Assembly: GCA_949357655.1 (NCBI GenBank)
Contig: CASHTG010000019.1
Location: 682,001 to 746,000 of the forward strand
Length of the DNA stretch: 64,000 bases
Origin: Parascedosporium putredinis
Taxonomy: Eukaryota; Ascomycota; Sordariomycetes; Microascales; Microascaceae
Direction: 5' to 3'
This document shows, piece by piece, positions 9,389 through 20,428 of the stretch (the stretch's first letter is position 1; each line of letters opens with the position of its first letter). The notes beneath the pieces were generated by a model. That model saw only the letters and a program-made list of their open reading frames with translations. It was not told where the DNA came from and did not search any database. The translations under genes were made by a program, and so were the position numbers.

Positions 9389-12300
9389 CTCCCAATCCCC
9401 CGTGATTAAGTGGCCTCGGCCCTTTTTCTCGGGGTGATGATGATTCTACAACTACTTTACCCATCCCATCCTCTTTTTTCTCGACACAGAAAGAGAGTTG
9501 TGTTTTCGAAAGCCCTTCTTGGCATCTGGGCTTTCGAGGCTCCTTTCACTTCTACCCACCCTCTCCGCCCGTCTTCCGCTCAAGACGGGCATTCTTGCTG
9601 CAAGTCCCGTACAACGGTTGGCTTTCCTTTCTTTCATCTTTTCATTGTGTGTTTCTACTAGGGAGGAAAGGGTCCGGTTCTGATTTCGTTCGGTTCGATC
9701 GTTTTTTTCTTTTTATTCTCGTGTCCTTTTTCTTACTTTATGTGTTTCCTCATCACTGTATTCTGAGGCGTCAAGGGATGGTTTGTCTGTCTAAACCTAT
9801 GTGTCACATTACAGAACAGCATAGGTACAGAGGGCTTTTCCAAAGCCATTCGACATGGTTATCGGATCACTTGCTCGAAGGAGGGCCCATGTGTACGTCG
9901 TTGTACTGCTTTTTCCTTTCTTCTCCCTTTCCTATTTTTGTCTGCAGTAAGGCGCGGGCAGTCGTTTTCTCCCGCAAGGTCCGAGATGAAATAACGAGAG
10001 TCGGTTAACAAGATTGTTACGATGCCGGCCATGGTTCTTGACCGCGGAAATGGACTGTATTTTTAAAAAGACAGAAGGCTGCCATCGCACTACCAAAAAG
10101 AGACGCCCCGCGGTTGTGTTCCTCGCCACTTGGGCGGGGAGCCCGCTGGTGCTACCGTTGAAAAGACGCTTCATTCCCTAATGTGACAGAAATGTTCTAT
10201 TCTCAGATGTGAAAACTTGGGCCTTCTCGACTGCACGTACACGTTCCCGTGTGGAACCTCAACATACTCTGCCGAAGCATCTGTCCAACGAGAGCGTGAA
10301 ACGGTTCATTCTGGTGAGGAACGAAGCAAGAGGGTGGAGACGGGGCGATGCGGCATGATTGTGATCTGAGGGGAGCATGGCGACGAGGGCCTGCGACAGC
10401 TTGGTGATGTTGGCTTCTCTCGAACGACGCGGAATGGCCCTACATGTAGATATTGGATGGGAAGCTAAGCGGTCAACCCAGTTCAACCGTAACCATTCCC
10501 AAATCAAGTTTTTATATACATCTACACACACCCCCAGCCAAGGACGATGAACAGTGCCAAAAGGCGACATACGGTAGGCGGCTGCTGCCGTCAAGATCAC
10601 GCTATTGGTTTTTAAAGGCGGTAGAGCGCTCCGATCAAGTACAAGACCAACTTTGATCTATTACAATGTCGAAATAAAGTTATTGGCACCCTTCATCGGT
10701 GATTCCTGTAGTGTTTAGCTGCGGTACACATCGTGAGCGGGTGGCTGCGACGACCCGACGCAGCGCCAGATCGATGGCACCACGCCACGACCACGAATGT
10801 GAGAATACACTATACCGAGGTAGATTGGATCGAAAAACAATCGAGACAAACATCAAGGCAAGGCATCACCATGCACAAACTGCACACAATGCACACAATG
10901 CAATCCTACGATTGCAGCGTTTTCCTTTGACAGAGCATCACCCATGGTCCCCCAGCGACAAAATGCCCCATGTCTGCCTTGAAGCTCCGAGCAGCCAAAG
11001 GCGGGCAGGGACTGATCAACTCGCAAAATATTACCTTAATCGTAAGGTTGATAGAAGCAGAGGCAAAGGATGGTGGGTAAAAAAATAAAAAATAATAAGA
11101 GAGGAGCCTCGGCATGGGAGTGCCGGTCATGGATGGCTTCACTGCTCCCCGATTCTGAAAGCGGCCCCCTCTTTCGAGACGGAGATGGGACAGAGGCACC
11201 AGCTCAACCCTGATTCTTGCCCCGTTTGCTTGCTTTTGCCTGCATTTTAAGGGCTTTCTCCTGTCGCCCCTCCTTGCAGATGAATCGGCCTAGTCGTGTC
11301 TGCAGAGGATCACATTGGCTCCCGTAAAGATATGGGTCTTGGCTTGGGTCTTCCAGAACCACTCACCGATCCTCGCTTCCTCTGGTGATGCAGTCCATGT
11401 GCGACGATGCCCAAGCTTGGAAGACGGGCAAAGCGTCGGTTGGTAGCTCGACTGCCGTTTTGTCTTCCGAGGCACGCTCAATGGATCCATGGATGACTGC
11501 AAAGATGCTCACCCAAACCGATCCTCCCGAATAAATCTGGCAGAGAGCGTCGCACGGGCGGGCAGGGAGAGAGACCTGCTCCTGCCAATGTAGTGGAGGC
11601 TTGCACAAGTATGAGCTATCACAACAGCCCAAGATGGAGCGATCACAAGTCTGTTGGGCTGAGGGGTAGCGGTCGATGTCCAAGCAGCTGGCCCTCAAAA
11701 ACTGCCAGAGTCCGCAAGCTCTCCGAGTCCCAGGCCTACCCATTCTCTCGGCAAGCGCGGAGTCAAGATTAACGCTGGTCTTCAGGCCAAATCTTTCCAA
11801 TGCCAACAGTTTGCCTGAATGTAGGGTTTGTCTAGGGGCCGATATAGAAGCTGGCTTGATGCACTCTTGATGCTGTCCCCGAGGGAGTTTGGATATCAGC
11901 CCGATAATCCATCCATCTCTTCTTCTCTTCTTCCACTTTATTTAGTCCATCAATTTAGCAAAGCCGGAATGGCACCTCGCCCACTCCACTCGTTCCCCGC
12001 TCCTTGCCTTCAAGGAATCAGACGTACGTGCACTGTCTCGACCAGGACACCGAACCCGTCAAGGGACGATGATTGACACACTAAACCGTTGTGGTGGAGT
12101 GGAGATGCAAATGGAATCAACACTAGATACACTAATCATCAATTTCATCGTTGAGTCGCCTCACGCTCTGACGTCTTGCAAGCCCGCGACGGAGCAATTG
12201 ATGTCCCTTCGGCGGTTCCCCGCACGCTTCCTTAAGCTTTTCTCTCCCCTGCGATTTTCGTGATTCTCGCTGGGGTGGCGCTGATCTGCCAGGGCCAGAT

Positions 12301-13346
12301 CCTTCCCCTTCTCTAATTTTATTTGGTCAGAGCTCCTGTAATCCCATCATCTGCAACCTAAACGGTTTCACCTGCCCCCAGCCAGGCGGCCTTCCCAACC
12401 ATGGCCAGCCCTCTAATTCCTCCAAAACCCGCAAAAAGGAAGCTTGATGCTTGATTTGGGGGTTCGACACGGAGCCAACGCCGCATGGGCGCTCGCCTCC
12501 TGCCGACTAAACGTTTTCAATTTGACCGGGCTACCCTAGGCGCCTACCGGACTTGGCTTAGAGAACACAGGAGCCTGTCCGCGAACACCTCTAATGGTCT
12601 CTTCCTCCCATGTGTATGCACGTTTCCGCAGGTCAATGACTCGGTTGTAGCCTGCCAAACCACACTCCTGGCGCCCCCGTCGTGCCAGTCCAAAAGCCAT
12701 CCATCTGCACAACAGTGCCACCGGCGCCTACCCTGTCTATCGTGACCCCGGCACCGCGACACATGGGATCAATGTCACCTCGCCGCACGCTTCCCTGTGC
12801 TAAGTAGTGTAGCTTCTATGACCCCTTTCCAACTTACTGGGAGGGCGGGGGTCCGATCAAAGGGCTGTCATCAAGGGAAAGGGGTTTTGCAGTCCGTCTC
12901 GGTGGGATAGATGCAGGCCCCTTGCACCTTATTGTGGGTTTTCCACTGCACCGGGGATGGTGTTTTGAGCGCTTAATCTGTTCTTGTAAGTCAAGGTGCG
13001 AAGGCTGTGTTCTTTGACCCCGGGAATCAGCGTGTATATATATATATATATTAGTAGGCGTGCTCCCCGTAGTGAATCGAAAGGAAGAAGGCCTCATGTT
13101 GTCAGGTTCAGCAGGTCTACGGCTCCTCTAGTTTCCCTTCGTTTCTTCATTTCTTTCTATACACTCCTTCATTCTTACACTCCTTTATTCGCTTCTTTTG
13201 CGAAGTCCCTGCTGAGCAGGTCCAGCCCATCTTTCCAAACTTCTGTCGAGTCAGTCCCTTTCGGGTTGATAGAACAGACGTTCGTTTCTTTCGACTTGAT
13301 CTACTAGAGTGTCTTTTAGTCGTTTTCTTTTTTCCCAAGTTGAATC
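9389..13346. other. 3.96-kb stretch without a recognisable gene
   Basis: Open frames here are short, occur on both strands and do not resemble proteins. The first 600 bp are T-rich (3' UTR-like). A (TA)n microsatellite lies at 13035-13051. The last 250 bp are pyrimidine-rich and probably form the promoter and 5' leader of the lectin-like gene. No tRNA or transposon is seen. Confidence 0.5.
13035..13051. repeat. (TA)n microsatellite
   Basis: An uninterrupted alternating TA run about 300 bp upstream of the lectin-like gene. Confidence 0.85.
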
Positions 13347-15320
13347 ATGTTTTCCAGGGCCCCCATTCTCTTGGCTCTAGCCAATGCCCTTGTTCTCGCC
13401 GGTCCCCTCAAAGCATCTCGAGCTGTCGAGCAGCTAGACCAGGCAGCCTTCGAGGAGGCCCAACAGCGGGACGACACCGCAACCCGCGCATTCTCCAATG
13501 TCCAGATTACTACCAGTGACGGTCGGTGCCTGTTCGTCGACCTGCTTTCAGGTGACTTCAGGGCCAACCTCACTCCACTCCAAGTTGCCGCCTGCGGAAG
13601 CACCGACGGCCAGGGCTGGGACGTGATCACGGCCGGAAAACATAACGACCAGGCCGGCGCAGCGCTGCTGGTCAACACCCTCGTGCGTGATAACCCAAGC
13701 CTAATTCGGGGCCTTCCCCTCCAGACTCTCCGTGCGTTCACTAACAAGGACCTCTCCCACTCTCTAGTCCCAAGCGTGCCTCAACTTTGACCCTAGGAGG
13801 GCTGCCGGCGATCAGGTGAATCTCTTTTCCTGCGGCGGTCGAGCCGACGGTGGTGGAGAAGTCACCAACTCGCAGCTTTTCGACTTTGCCGGCGGCGCGG
13901 ACCCCCTTGCCTTGACCCCTCGCAATTCACAAGGCCAGTGTCTCACCGTCAACGGTAACGTGGTTGGCATTGCCGCATGCGACACGACTGATGATGGCCA
14001 AACGTTCACTATCGGCGAGGAGCCTCGCCCGGCGGAGAAGACGACGGTGCGGATGACTCTGACGCCGACGCTGACGCTGGCAACGATGATGAGGGCTCAG
14101 CCGAGGACCCGGCCGATGACGAGGGAGAAGTCGAGGATCCAGCCGTTGACGACGGAGAGGCCGCTCCCGGAAACGACCGAGGAAATAACCAAGGCGGTGG
14201 CCGAGGAAACGCCGGGGAAATAACCAAGGCGGTGGTCGAGGAAACGCCGGCGGCAGGAACCGCGGGAACGGTCGCGGGGCACGAGGCCGTGGCCGCGGGC
14301 GCGGAAACGGAAGGGGCCGCAACCAGGGCCAGAACGGCGGGAACAACGCCGAGGATTGCGGACCTGGACGTGTCGTAACCGTCACCGAAACAGTCCAGGC
14401 TCCTGTTGCCACCGAGACCGGCGCTGACATCACGGAGACGGCCGCTGCCACTGAAGTCGACGATGCGCCATCGCCCACCGCTGAGGCAACCGCTCCCGAG
14501 GCCTCGACTCCTTCTCAAGACCCCCGCCGCCTCAGCCACCGAAGAAGCCACCACCTCCCCGACTGCCCCCGAGCAGGAGCAGGCCACCACAGGTGGTGCC
14601 GCCGTCGGCGGTGTTCCTACCGCGAACCCCACCGAGGCAGTTCCCGTCTCGCGTGCCGGCGGCACGTTGAACCCCACTGCGGCCGCCAAGGCCCACGAGC
14701 TCGACGAGACGGCGACCCGCGCCTTCACCGCCGTCCAGATTCGCTCTCCCCAGGGCCAGTGCCTCTTCGTCGACCCCACCGCGGGCGATTTCAGGCAGAA
14801 CCTCATCCCCGTTCAGCTCGTCGACTGCACGGGCAGCCCCAACGAGCAGTTCGACATCATCACGGCCGGGAAGCATAACAATGCGAACGGCGCCGCGCTC
14901 ATCGTTAGCACCCTGGTACGTCTGCAGACTAAAGAGTAACTTTGCTATAGCTATATCGCGAACAAGCCTGCTAACTCGTGATTGCTTTAATAACAGACCA
15001 ATGGCTGCATCAGCTTCGACGGCAGACGACCCGCGGGTGACACCGTCACCATCTTTTCTTGCGGAGGGCGTGCCGCAGGAGGTAAGCAAACTCCCATTAT
15101 CCTTTCTCCCAAAGCTGAGGAAGAGCGTCAAGAGGCTAACGCGAAGATGAACAGAGGAGAAACCAACACTGGACAGCTTGTATCCTTCAACGGGGAGACG
15201 GAGCTCGCCTTCGCTCCCGTCAGTGAGAACGGCCGAACCTGTCTGGTCGACGGCCAGGGCCGCGTCGATTCCGCCGCTTGCTCGGGCAATGCCTCCCAAG
15301 TATTTACCATTGTGGCGTGA
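13347..15320 (+). CDS. Secreted tandem beta-trefoil (ricin-B-like) protein with acidic and Gly/Arg/Asn-rich linker
   Basis: Exons are 13347-13682, 13768-14915, 14997-15081 and 15157-15320. A hydrophobic signal peptide covers about residues 1-20. Two homologous modules follow, each with paired blocks: GRCLFVD/GQCLFVD, DVITAGKHN/DIITAGKHN, LFSCGGRA/IFSCGGRA and QCLTVNG/TCLVDGQ. The spacing resembles a ricin-B type beta-trefoil, so carbohydrate binding is inferred. Between the modules lies an Asp/Glu-rich stretch, then GNNQGGGRGNAG-type repeats and GRGRGRGNGRG, then a Thr/Ala/Pro-rich mucin-like part. Each module is split by an intron at the same point (after NTL and after STL), which supports internal gene duplication. 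The linker has four missing bases (about 14030, the G run at 14214-14217, and the C run at 14521-14525, which needs two). Restoring them gives 578 aa. Confidence 0.75.
14181..14253 (+). repeat. In-gene direct repeat coding for GNNQGGGRGNAG
   Basis: The segment 14181-14216 is repeated almost exactly at 14217-14253 (aaataaccaaggcggtgg is shared). It encodes two copies of a Gly/Asn/Gln/Arg motif. The copies lie out of frame unless one G is restored at the junction. Confidence 0.8.
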
Positions 15321-16280
15321 TCGATCTAGAATTAACCCCCAGCTCATGCTTGGGGCAGCTCTGCTGCCGGTTTTTCATTCCGGCTTGTCTTCTTCATCTT
15401 ATGTATTATATTACCTTTCAACTTTAAAACCATGGGAAGCTAGAAATTCCGAACCTTGTTCAACACCACATGCTGCGTTGTGATCGAAGCTGCGCGCACC
15501 TAGGTCACCACCATGTTCTTCCTAGACTTGCACTGTGATATTTACAATGTGCTAGAAGTGGCTCTGTCCTTGAATACTTCCACGCATCAGAAGACACATG
15601 ATGAAGGCTTTCTAGTGAGTGTGTTGTGAAAGGTGATTTGAATTAACAAGTTGATCTTCTTTGTAAAGTAAACATCTAAACTGAGTCCTCAAAAGAAACG
15701 AGGAAAAAAACATTGCAAGTTACTGTAGTTCCGGGCGTCCGGATCGACTTAAGGCGAGGCTAATCATGTTTATGCCCAAGTTCTCAACGTTGCATCTCTA
15801 ATCTATCGTGAGAGTGTGGCAAGTACCACGAGGGGCGGACGAAGCAAGACATGTACGAAAAAGAGAAACAGAAGAAAAAGAAAAACAAGACTGGCGCGAG
15901 GCTAAACCGCCAAGCTGTAAACCGTTTTCGCAAAGAGAAACTTTCAGGTGACATGAAGGGATTGTAAAACCGTGGAAGAAACATTAGATGAATGACCGGT
16001 TGCGCCACGCTTCCTGAAGTATGCAGATGATGCTGGTGAATGCGAAGCTCTTGGAGGACAACCAAGTAAGTCTTCATCGCTGATCCGCTGGTGAAAATGC
16101 ATAAAGAGTGGATGATATAAAGTCTATACCGCGAAGTTGCGAACTCCCGGGGCGCTGTAAAAATGAATGACTGTGTACCATGAGGACATGGGTGATGTTA
16201 GAAAATTTGAGAAAAAGGAAAAAGAAAATTAAGGAATGGCTTTGATGTGATTCATCGAAAAAAAAAGAAGAGGAGCGGAA
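15321..16280. other. Intergenic between convergent gene ends
   Basis: No gene seen. A-rich tracts (15700, 15860, 16210-16270) fit 3' UTRs of the flanking genes. Confidence 0.5.
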
Positions 16281-18357
16281 TCAGTCGTCCAAGCTCCAGT
16301 AATAAGACTCAATTGGGGATCGGTTCTCGTCAGCGAAGCCCTCGGTCTCGTCGTCCGGGACACTCGCTAATTCACGGACGGAGTAGTCGTTCGTTCGTGG
16401 ATGCTTCGATGGAGGAGTGGCAATGTCAGTAGATCCGTCGCTATCCTCCCGGAAGAGGGAGTGTCCTCTTTTCCGGCTGCCTTGTGGGTAAGGCGTGCTG
16501 GCCCTCTGATTGAGCCTACGGACGCAGGAGGGAGTTGACAAGATGGGGCTGGAACGAGGCTTAGGGTACAGAGATGGGCGCCGAAGGATCGGACCGGTGT
16601 ACTGGTACTCAGCAATGTGCTTGCGGGCATCGTCGGAAACAGGACCAGCACCAGCGTCGGGCGTAGGCAGGTTCGCCCAGTCACTGCTCAGGTCCGAATC
16701 GTCATGATGATCAGTGTTATGGGTTTCAACCCAGGTATCCAACTCCTCAGACTCAATTGAGGCGATGGGGGTATCTGGGTGAAGCTCATCTAGGTCGTCA
16801 TCGTTCCCAGAGCTTGATGACCATTCAGGCGAGGTCTGGTTCGCCAAAGGGCGTGAGTAAAATTGAGACTTGCCGATGACCTCAATACTAACATCTGTAT
16901 CGTAACCGGTTGCGTCCCCGGCCCCGGAACTGCCATTTTCTTCTGGCTCAGGCGAGGAAAAGTTAGGGGCAAGGGAGGGCTCCTTGGACCTGGGCGCGGA
17001 CCAGGACTTGTTCTCACGCTTGAGCTTTTCCTCATAGGCGACCCAGTAGGGCTTATCAATGCTGGTATCGGGTGCTTGAATTTGAGGTGTAACTTCCTCG
17101 GCCCAACGAGCACTGCTGAGGATCTCAGGAGCCATGCTCACTTCTACTTCGGGCTCAGTGCAGTTCATGGCGTCAGCCAAGGCTGAGCGGAAGCGTGAAG
17201 GGATGTCTGGGGTCCTGTCTGTGTCAAAGGTCAAGTCCAGGACCTCCTCCTCGGCCTGACCGGGTTCACACCAGGGGCGCTTTCTTTGAGCTCGGCATCT
17301 TGTACGAAGCCCCCAGTGTGAATGGCAATATCTACCTGCATGAAGGAAGAGAGAAATCGGACGAATTTCTCACACAGCTGGCAAGGGAGCGTGTGATGTG
17401 AATTTGTAGATTAGGCCTCTCGCCATGGGCCCACTTGTGCTCCCGTACCGCAGCGAGGTGATCCAGCGTGATGCTGTCAAACTCGGCCGGCAGCTGACCG
17501 ATGAGAGAGAGCAGAGTAGCTGCGGCAAAGGCCGCGAGTTTCTTCTCGCTGTGCGAGCAGTGCCACTGGCCTGGGACAGTTCGACCGGCTGGGCCGTCGA
17601 AGGGGCTGCCCATCTGGAGGCCCATGATTTTCGCAAGGTGCTGGACCTTTTGATTCCAATCTGGGCCGAGTACCATCTCGGCTCCAATGGGATGGCCCAC
17701 ACCACCGGAGAAGGCTGATGCTAGAATCTCTTCATTATTGCCTTGCTGGAGAGCAAGGATACCGGCCACACGGTTATTGGTCATATTGACCTTTGGGCCA
17801 GAGAAGGTTCCTTGAAGGACGTAGACATTTATGCCGCTTGGGGTCCATTGGAAGCGAACCTTGGACATGCCATGTCTTGTGACGTATGCACCCGACATAT
17901 CTTTTAGAAGGGTGATAGACTCTATAGAGGGAATAGCTAGGTTAGCATCTCTAGCTCCCAGCTCCCCGTTTTCCCAAGGTGGGTAGGACCTACTTATATT
18001 GAATGGCGATGTGAAGGGATGCTTCCTTGATGAACACAGTGACTGCTTGGTGGGCTTCCCTATTCATATTGTTAGCATGATGAATTGAAATGGCTAGGAA
18101 GGGAATACTGATTCATACTTTCTGGGAAGAGTTGAGGAACGATATCGCTGGGACCTGCCTCGGCGACGATAAGGGAGTATGAGGAGCGTTCTTGTGAATC
18201 AAGAATGAGCAAAGAGGCAGTTTTAAAATCAAGGCTGGAATCGTAGGATGTTTGGAAGATGAAAGATCAATAAAAGGTGAGAAATGAGGCCGAGGAAAAG
18301 GAGAGGGGCCAGGTGGTTGGCAACTCGTAGGCTGACGAGATCGAGGTCCATTACCAT
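16281..18357 (-). CDS. Deaminase-fold protein (HxE ... PCxxC) with long disordered C-terminal tail
   Basis: Approximate exons are 18119-18357, 17994-18059 and 16281-17921. The N-terminal part reads RVANHLAPLLFLG, then SYSLIVAEAGPSDIVPQLF, then a helical EAHQAVTVFIKEASL block. The third exon holds GTFSGPKVNMTNNRVAGIL, GAEMVLGPDW and GQWHCSHSEKKLAAF. HSE fits the deaminase HxE signature, and about 60 residues later the restored frame reads PCQLCEKFVRFL, the matching PCxxC zinc signature. The last 300 residues are acidic, Ser/Pro-rich and probably disordered. At least six bases appear to be missing: two in exon 1, one or two in exon 2, and one each at 17385-17387 and at 17310-17314, plus a small uncertainty at the last splice site. 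The length would be about 650 aa. The substrate (nucleic acid, free base or nucleotide) is unknown. Confidence 0.6.
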
Positions 18358-18917
18358 CGAGACCTGTCAGGGCAGGAGCGAACGACCTTGAGAGGTATTT
18401 TCACAGTTAGGCAGGACTTCATGAATCATCATAATTGGAGAATAGCCTCAATAGAGAGAAGATGGAGATGAATACCGTGGGGAAGGTGCCACGGGGGCGA
18501 GGAGTATAGGTGCGGTGCAGATTGGAAATGGGGTGGGCGCCAGTACTGACACTCGGCAGTAGTTTTTATACTGGACCAAGAGAGGACCCTTGATCGCAAT
18601 ACTAGGGACTAGCGGGTTCCCATCTCATACTGGAACCACCAAGTTGCGGAAAATAGGCAGGAACACTGTTGTAGTTAGTGCCTTGAATAACGCTTGTCCA
18701 AACATGATATGGAAGCACACGGAAGAGCAGATGAAGTTTCGGTCACGATAGAAGGCACGGGCAAGGAGTTTACTGTGTCGAGATCGAGGTATGTGAACAT
18801 GTCTTACGACGGCATGAAAATGCTAACCTGCCAACCTTTTAAAAACCGTGTACGCCATCCTCGATGTAAGTGACCAGATGCCATGGTAGCGAATCAATAT
18901 AACTTGACATAAACCCT
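18358..18917. other. Intergenic: promoter of the deaminase-fold gene and 3' region of eS19
   Basis: No gene or repeat recognised. The part near 18358 may include a short 5' UTR; the part near 18917 is the eS19 3' UTR. Confidence 0.5.
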
Positions 18918-19825
18918 TTACTCGTCATCATCCTCATCATCCTCCTCAGCCTCAAAGACGGTTTGCGCGATACCTACAGTTAATGTTAGTTGGAGCTGAA
19001 AATGTGTGGAGAATGGGGAAAGACATACGGTCAAGATCACGCTGACCGGCCTGGGTGATCCTGCGTCCGCCCTTCTCCTCATCCTGCTCAAGGACGCCAA
19101 TCTTCTCGAGGGCCTGGACGATCTTGCGATCGACGCTGCCGGAGGCATCGACGTGCTTGGAGGGGCGAGAGCCTCGGTTCTTGGCGGAACCGTGAACCTT
19201 TCGGAGACGGCCAACACCGACGGTCTTGCGGAGGTAGACGTGACGGGCGACAGAGGCAGCACGGACGTAGAACCAGTCAATGTCCTGAGGAGGGAGCTCC
19301 TTGGCAGGGCCGGTCTTGACGAGCTCAACCCATCCTGTCATCTCACGTTAGTCGACGGTCCCAGTAGGCACCAGATACGGAATGATATGGAGGTTAGCAC
19401 GTACCGGGAATGGGGAGCTTGCCCTGGCGCTTCAGGAAAGCCGCGTAGGCATTGATGAACTTTTGCGCCTGGAGACAAGGGAAACCCATAAATTAGCATA
19501 TTCCGTCATCAGAAGTCTTTCGACTCCCTCGCGCCTGCTCCTCATCCTGAGAGAGATGGTATATATAAAACACGAGACTGCCGCAATCCCATTGTCTCCT
19601 TTTCTAAGTGCAGATATATGAGTTCGCCCATGGCCCTCTTGGGCGATGCCGTCGACCGTTTCGACCGAGCCAATTCAGTCGAGGCAAGCGCCCAGGGGGC
19701 GGTCATATATCGCGGGAGTGAATCATGAGGATTGCGTTTGCGGGTCCGATCTAAAAGCTGGTCTAGAGAGAGTTTCAAAAGGTTCAACCTACTTCAACGT
19801 CGCGAACAGAGACTCCGCCAGGCAT
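18918..19825 (-). CDS. RPS19: 40S ribosomal protein eS19
   Basis: Exons are 19793-19825, 19405-19468, 19029-19334 and 18918-18973, giving 152 aa. It starts MPGGVSVRDVE, with the conserved AQKFINAYAAFLKRQGKLP block beginning exon 2. It continues with the WFYVRAASVARHVYLRK signature, then KIVQALEKIGVLEQD and GQRDLDRIAQTVFE. The acidic tail (EAEEDDEDDDE) is longer than in some relatives. Every splice phase is confirmed by the protein sequence and there is no frame lesion. It is needed for small-subunit assembly and 18S maturation at the head of the 40S. A TAGGGTTT element lies about 150 bp upstream. Confidence 0.95.
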
Positions 19826-19971
19826 GTTTGCGGTATTTTGATGGAGGATGGGTAGGTGGGTTGGATAGGTTGTTGGTTGGCGATGTTGGAGTTCACAGGC
19901 GACAAATTCAAAAGTTGAGATCGTTGTAAAAAATATTCGAGTGGTGTTGCAAGTCTTGGCGGGGCATCCTC

Positions 19972-19979
19972 TAGGGTTT
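19972..19979 (+). promoter_or_regulatory. TAGGGTTT (Tbf1/telobox-like) element upstream of eS19
   Basis: The telomere-repeat-like octamer lies about 147 bp upstream of the eS19 start. Tbf1-type factors bind such sites in ribosomal protein promoters of some ascomycetes; regulation here is inferred. Confidence 0.35.
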
Positions 19980-20250
19980 GACCCCACCCAATTACAGCCG
20001 GCTTAGTCATTTAGGGCCCGCTAGCTCTTTACTGTGTAAATACAAAAGACTGGTGTCTCATACTGTACGGTGTCCGCACCGGTGGATGCAGGTCATCCTC
20101 CGGCCGAAAAGACGGAGACAAAGAATTTACCGCCTCAGAACCGCTATTGGATTGGTGGAGAATAGAACGACGGACTAGAGTGGCTCAAACCGTGGCTTAA
20201 TTGCGAAAGTTGGCCTGGTTGGGGAGCTGGCTCTCAGGACCAGAAACCCT

Positions 20251-20406
20251 TCAGTTGATGTAGAAGACCAGTATGGCCAACCCGACATATGCTCCAAGAA
20301 TGGGCGACAGAGCGGAGAAAGAAGCCACTCTTTGGGTGGGCGTTTCTCCACGACATGCAGAAATGATGGCCCCATTATCTGGCCCATTGAAAAAGAATTG
20401 GCGCAT
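20251..20406 (-). CDS. 51-aa single-pass membrane microprotein, 22 nt downstream of MDM10
   Basis: ATG at 20406, stop TGA at 20251-20253, 51 codons plus stop, one exon. The N-terminal part is polar (MRQFFFNGPDN, then ACRGETPTQR). The C-terminal 20 or so residues form one hydrophobic helix (ALSPILGAYVGLAILVFYI), so it should sit as a tail-anchored or single-pass protein. The MDM10 stop codon (20429-20431) is only 22 nt upstream on the same strand, too little room for a separate terminator and promoter. The two frames may therefore share a transcript, or the small gene may start transcription inside MDM10. The composition looks coding, and I have the impression of similar small fungal proteins but cannot name one. 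Function unknown. Confidence 0.6.
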   Translation of the reverse strand: MRQFFFNGPDNGAIISACRGETPTQRVASFSALSPILGAYVGLAILVFYIN

Positions 20407-20428
20407 AAATTCAATGCTTCGCCTTGCG

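Noticed and set aside
10699..11088. A 129-codon open frame downstream of the FAR1-like gene
   Set aside because: The composition (His/Arg-rich, no hydrophobic core) does not look like protein and nothing around it supports a gene.
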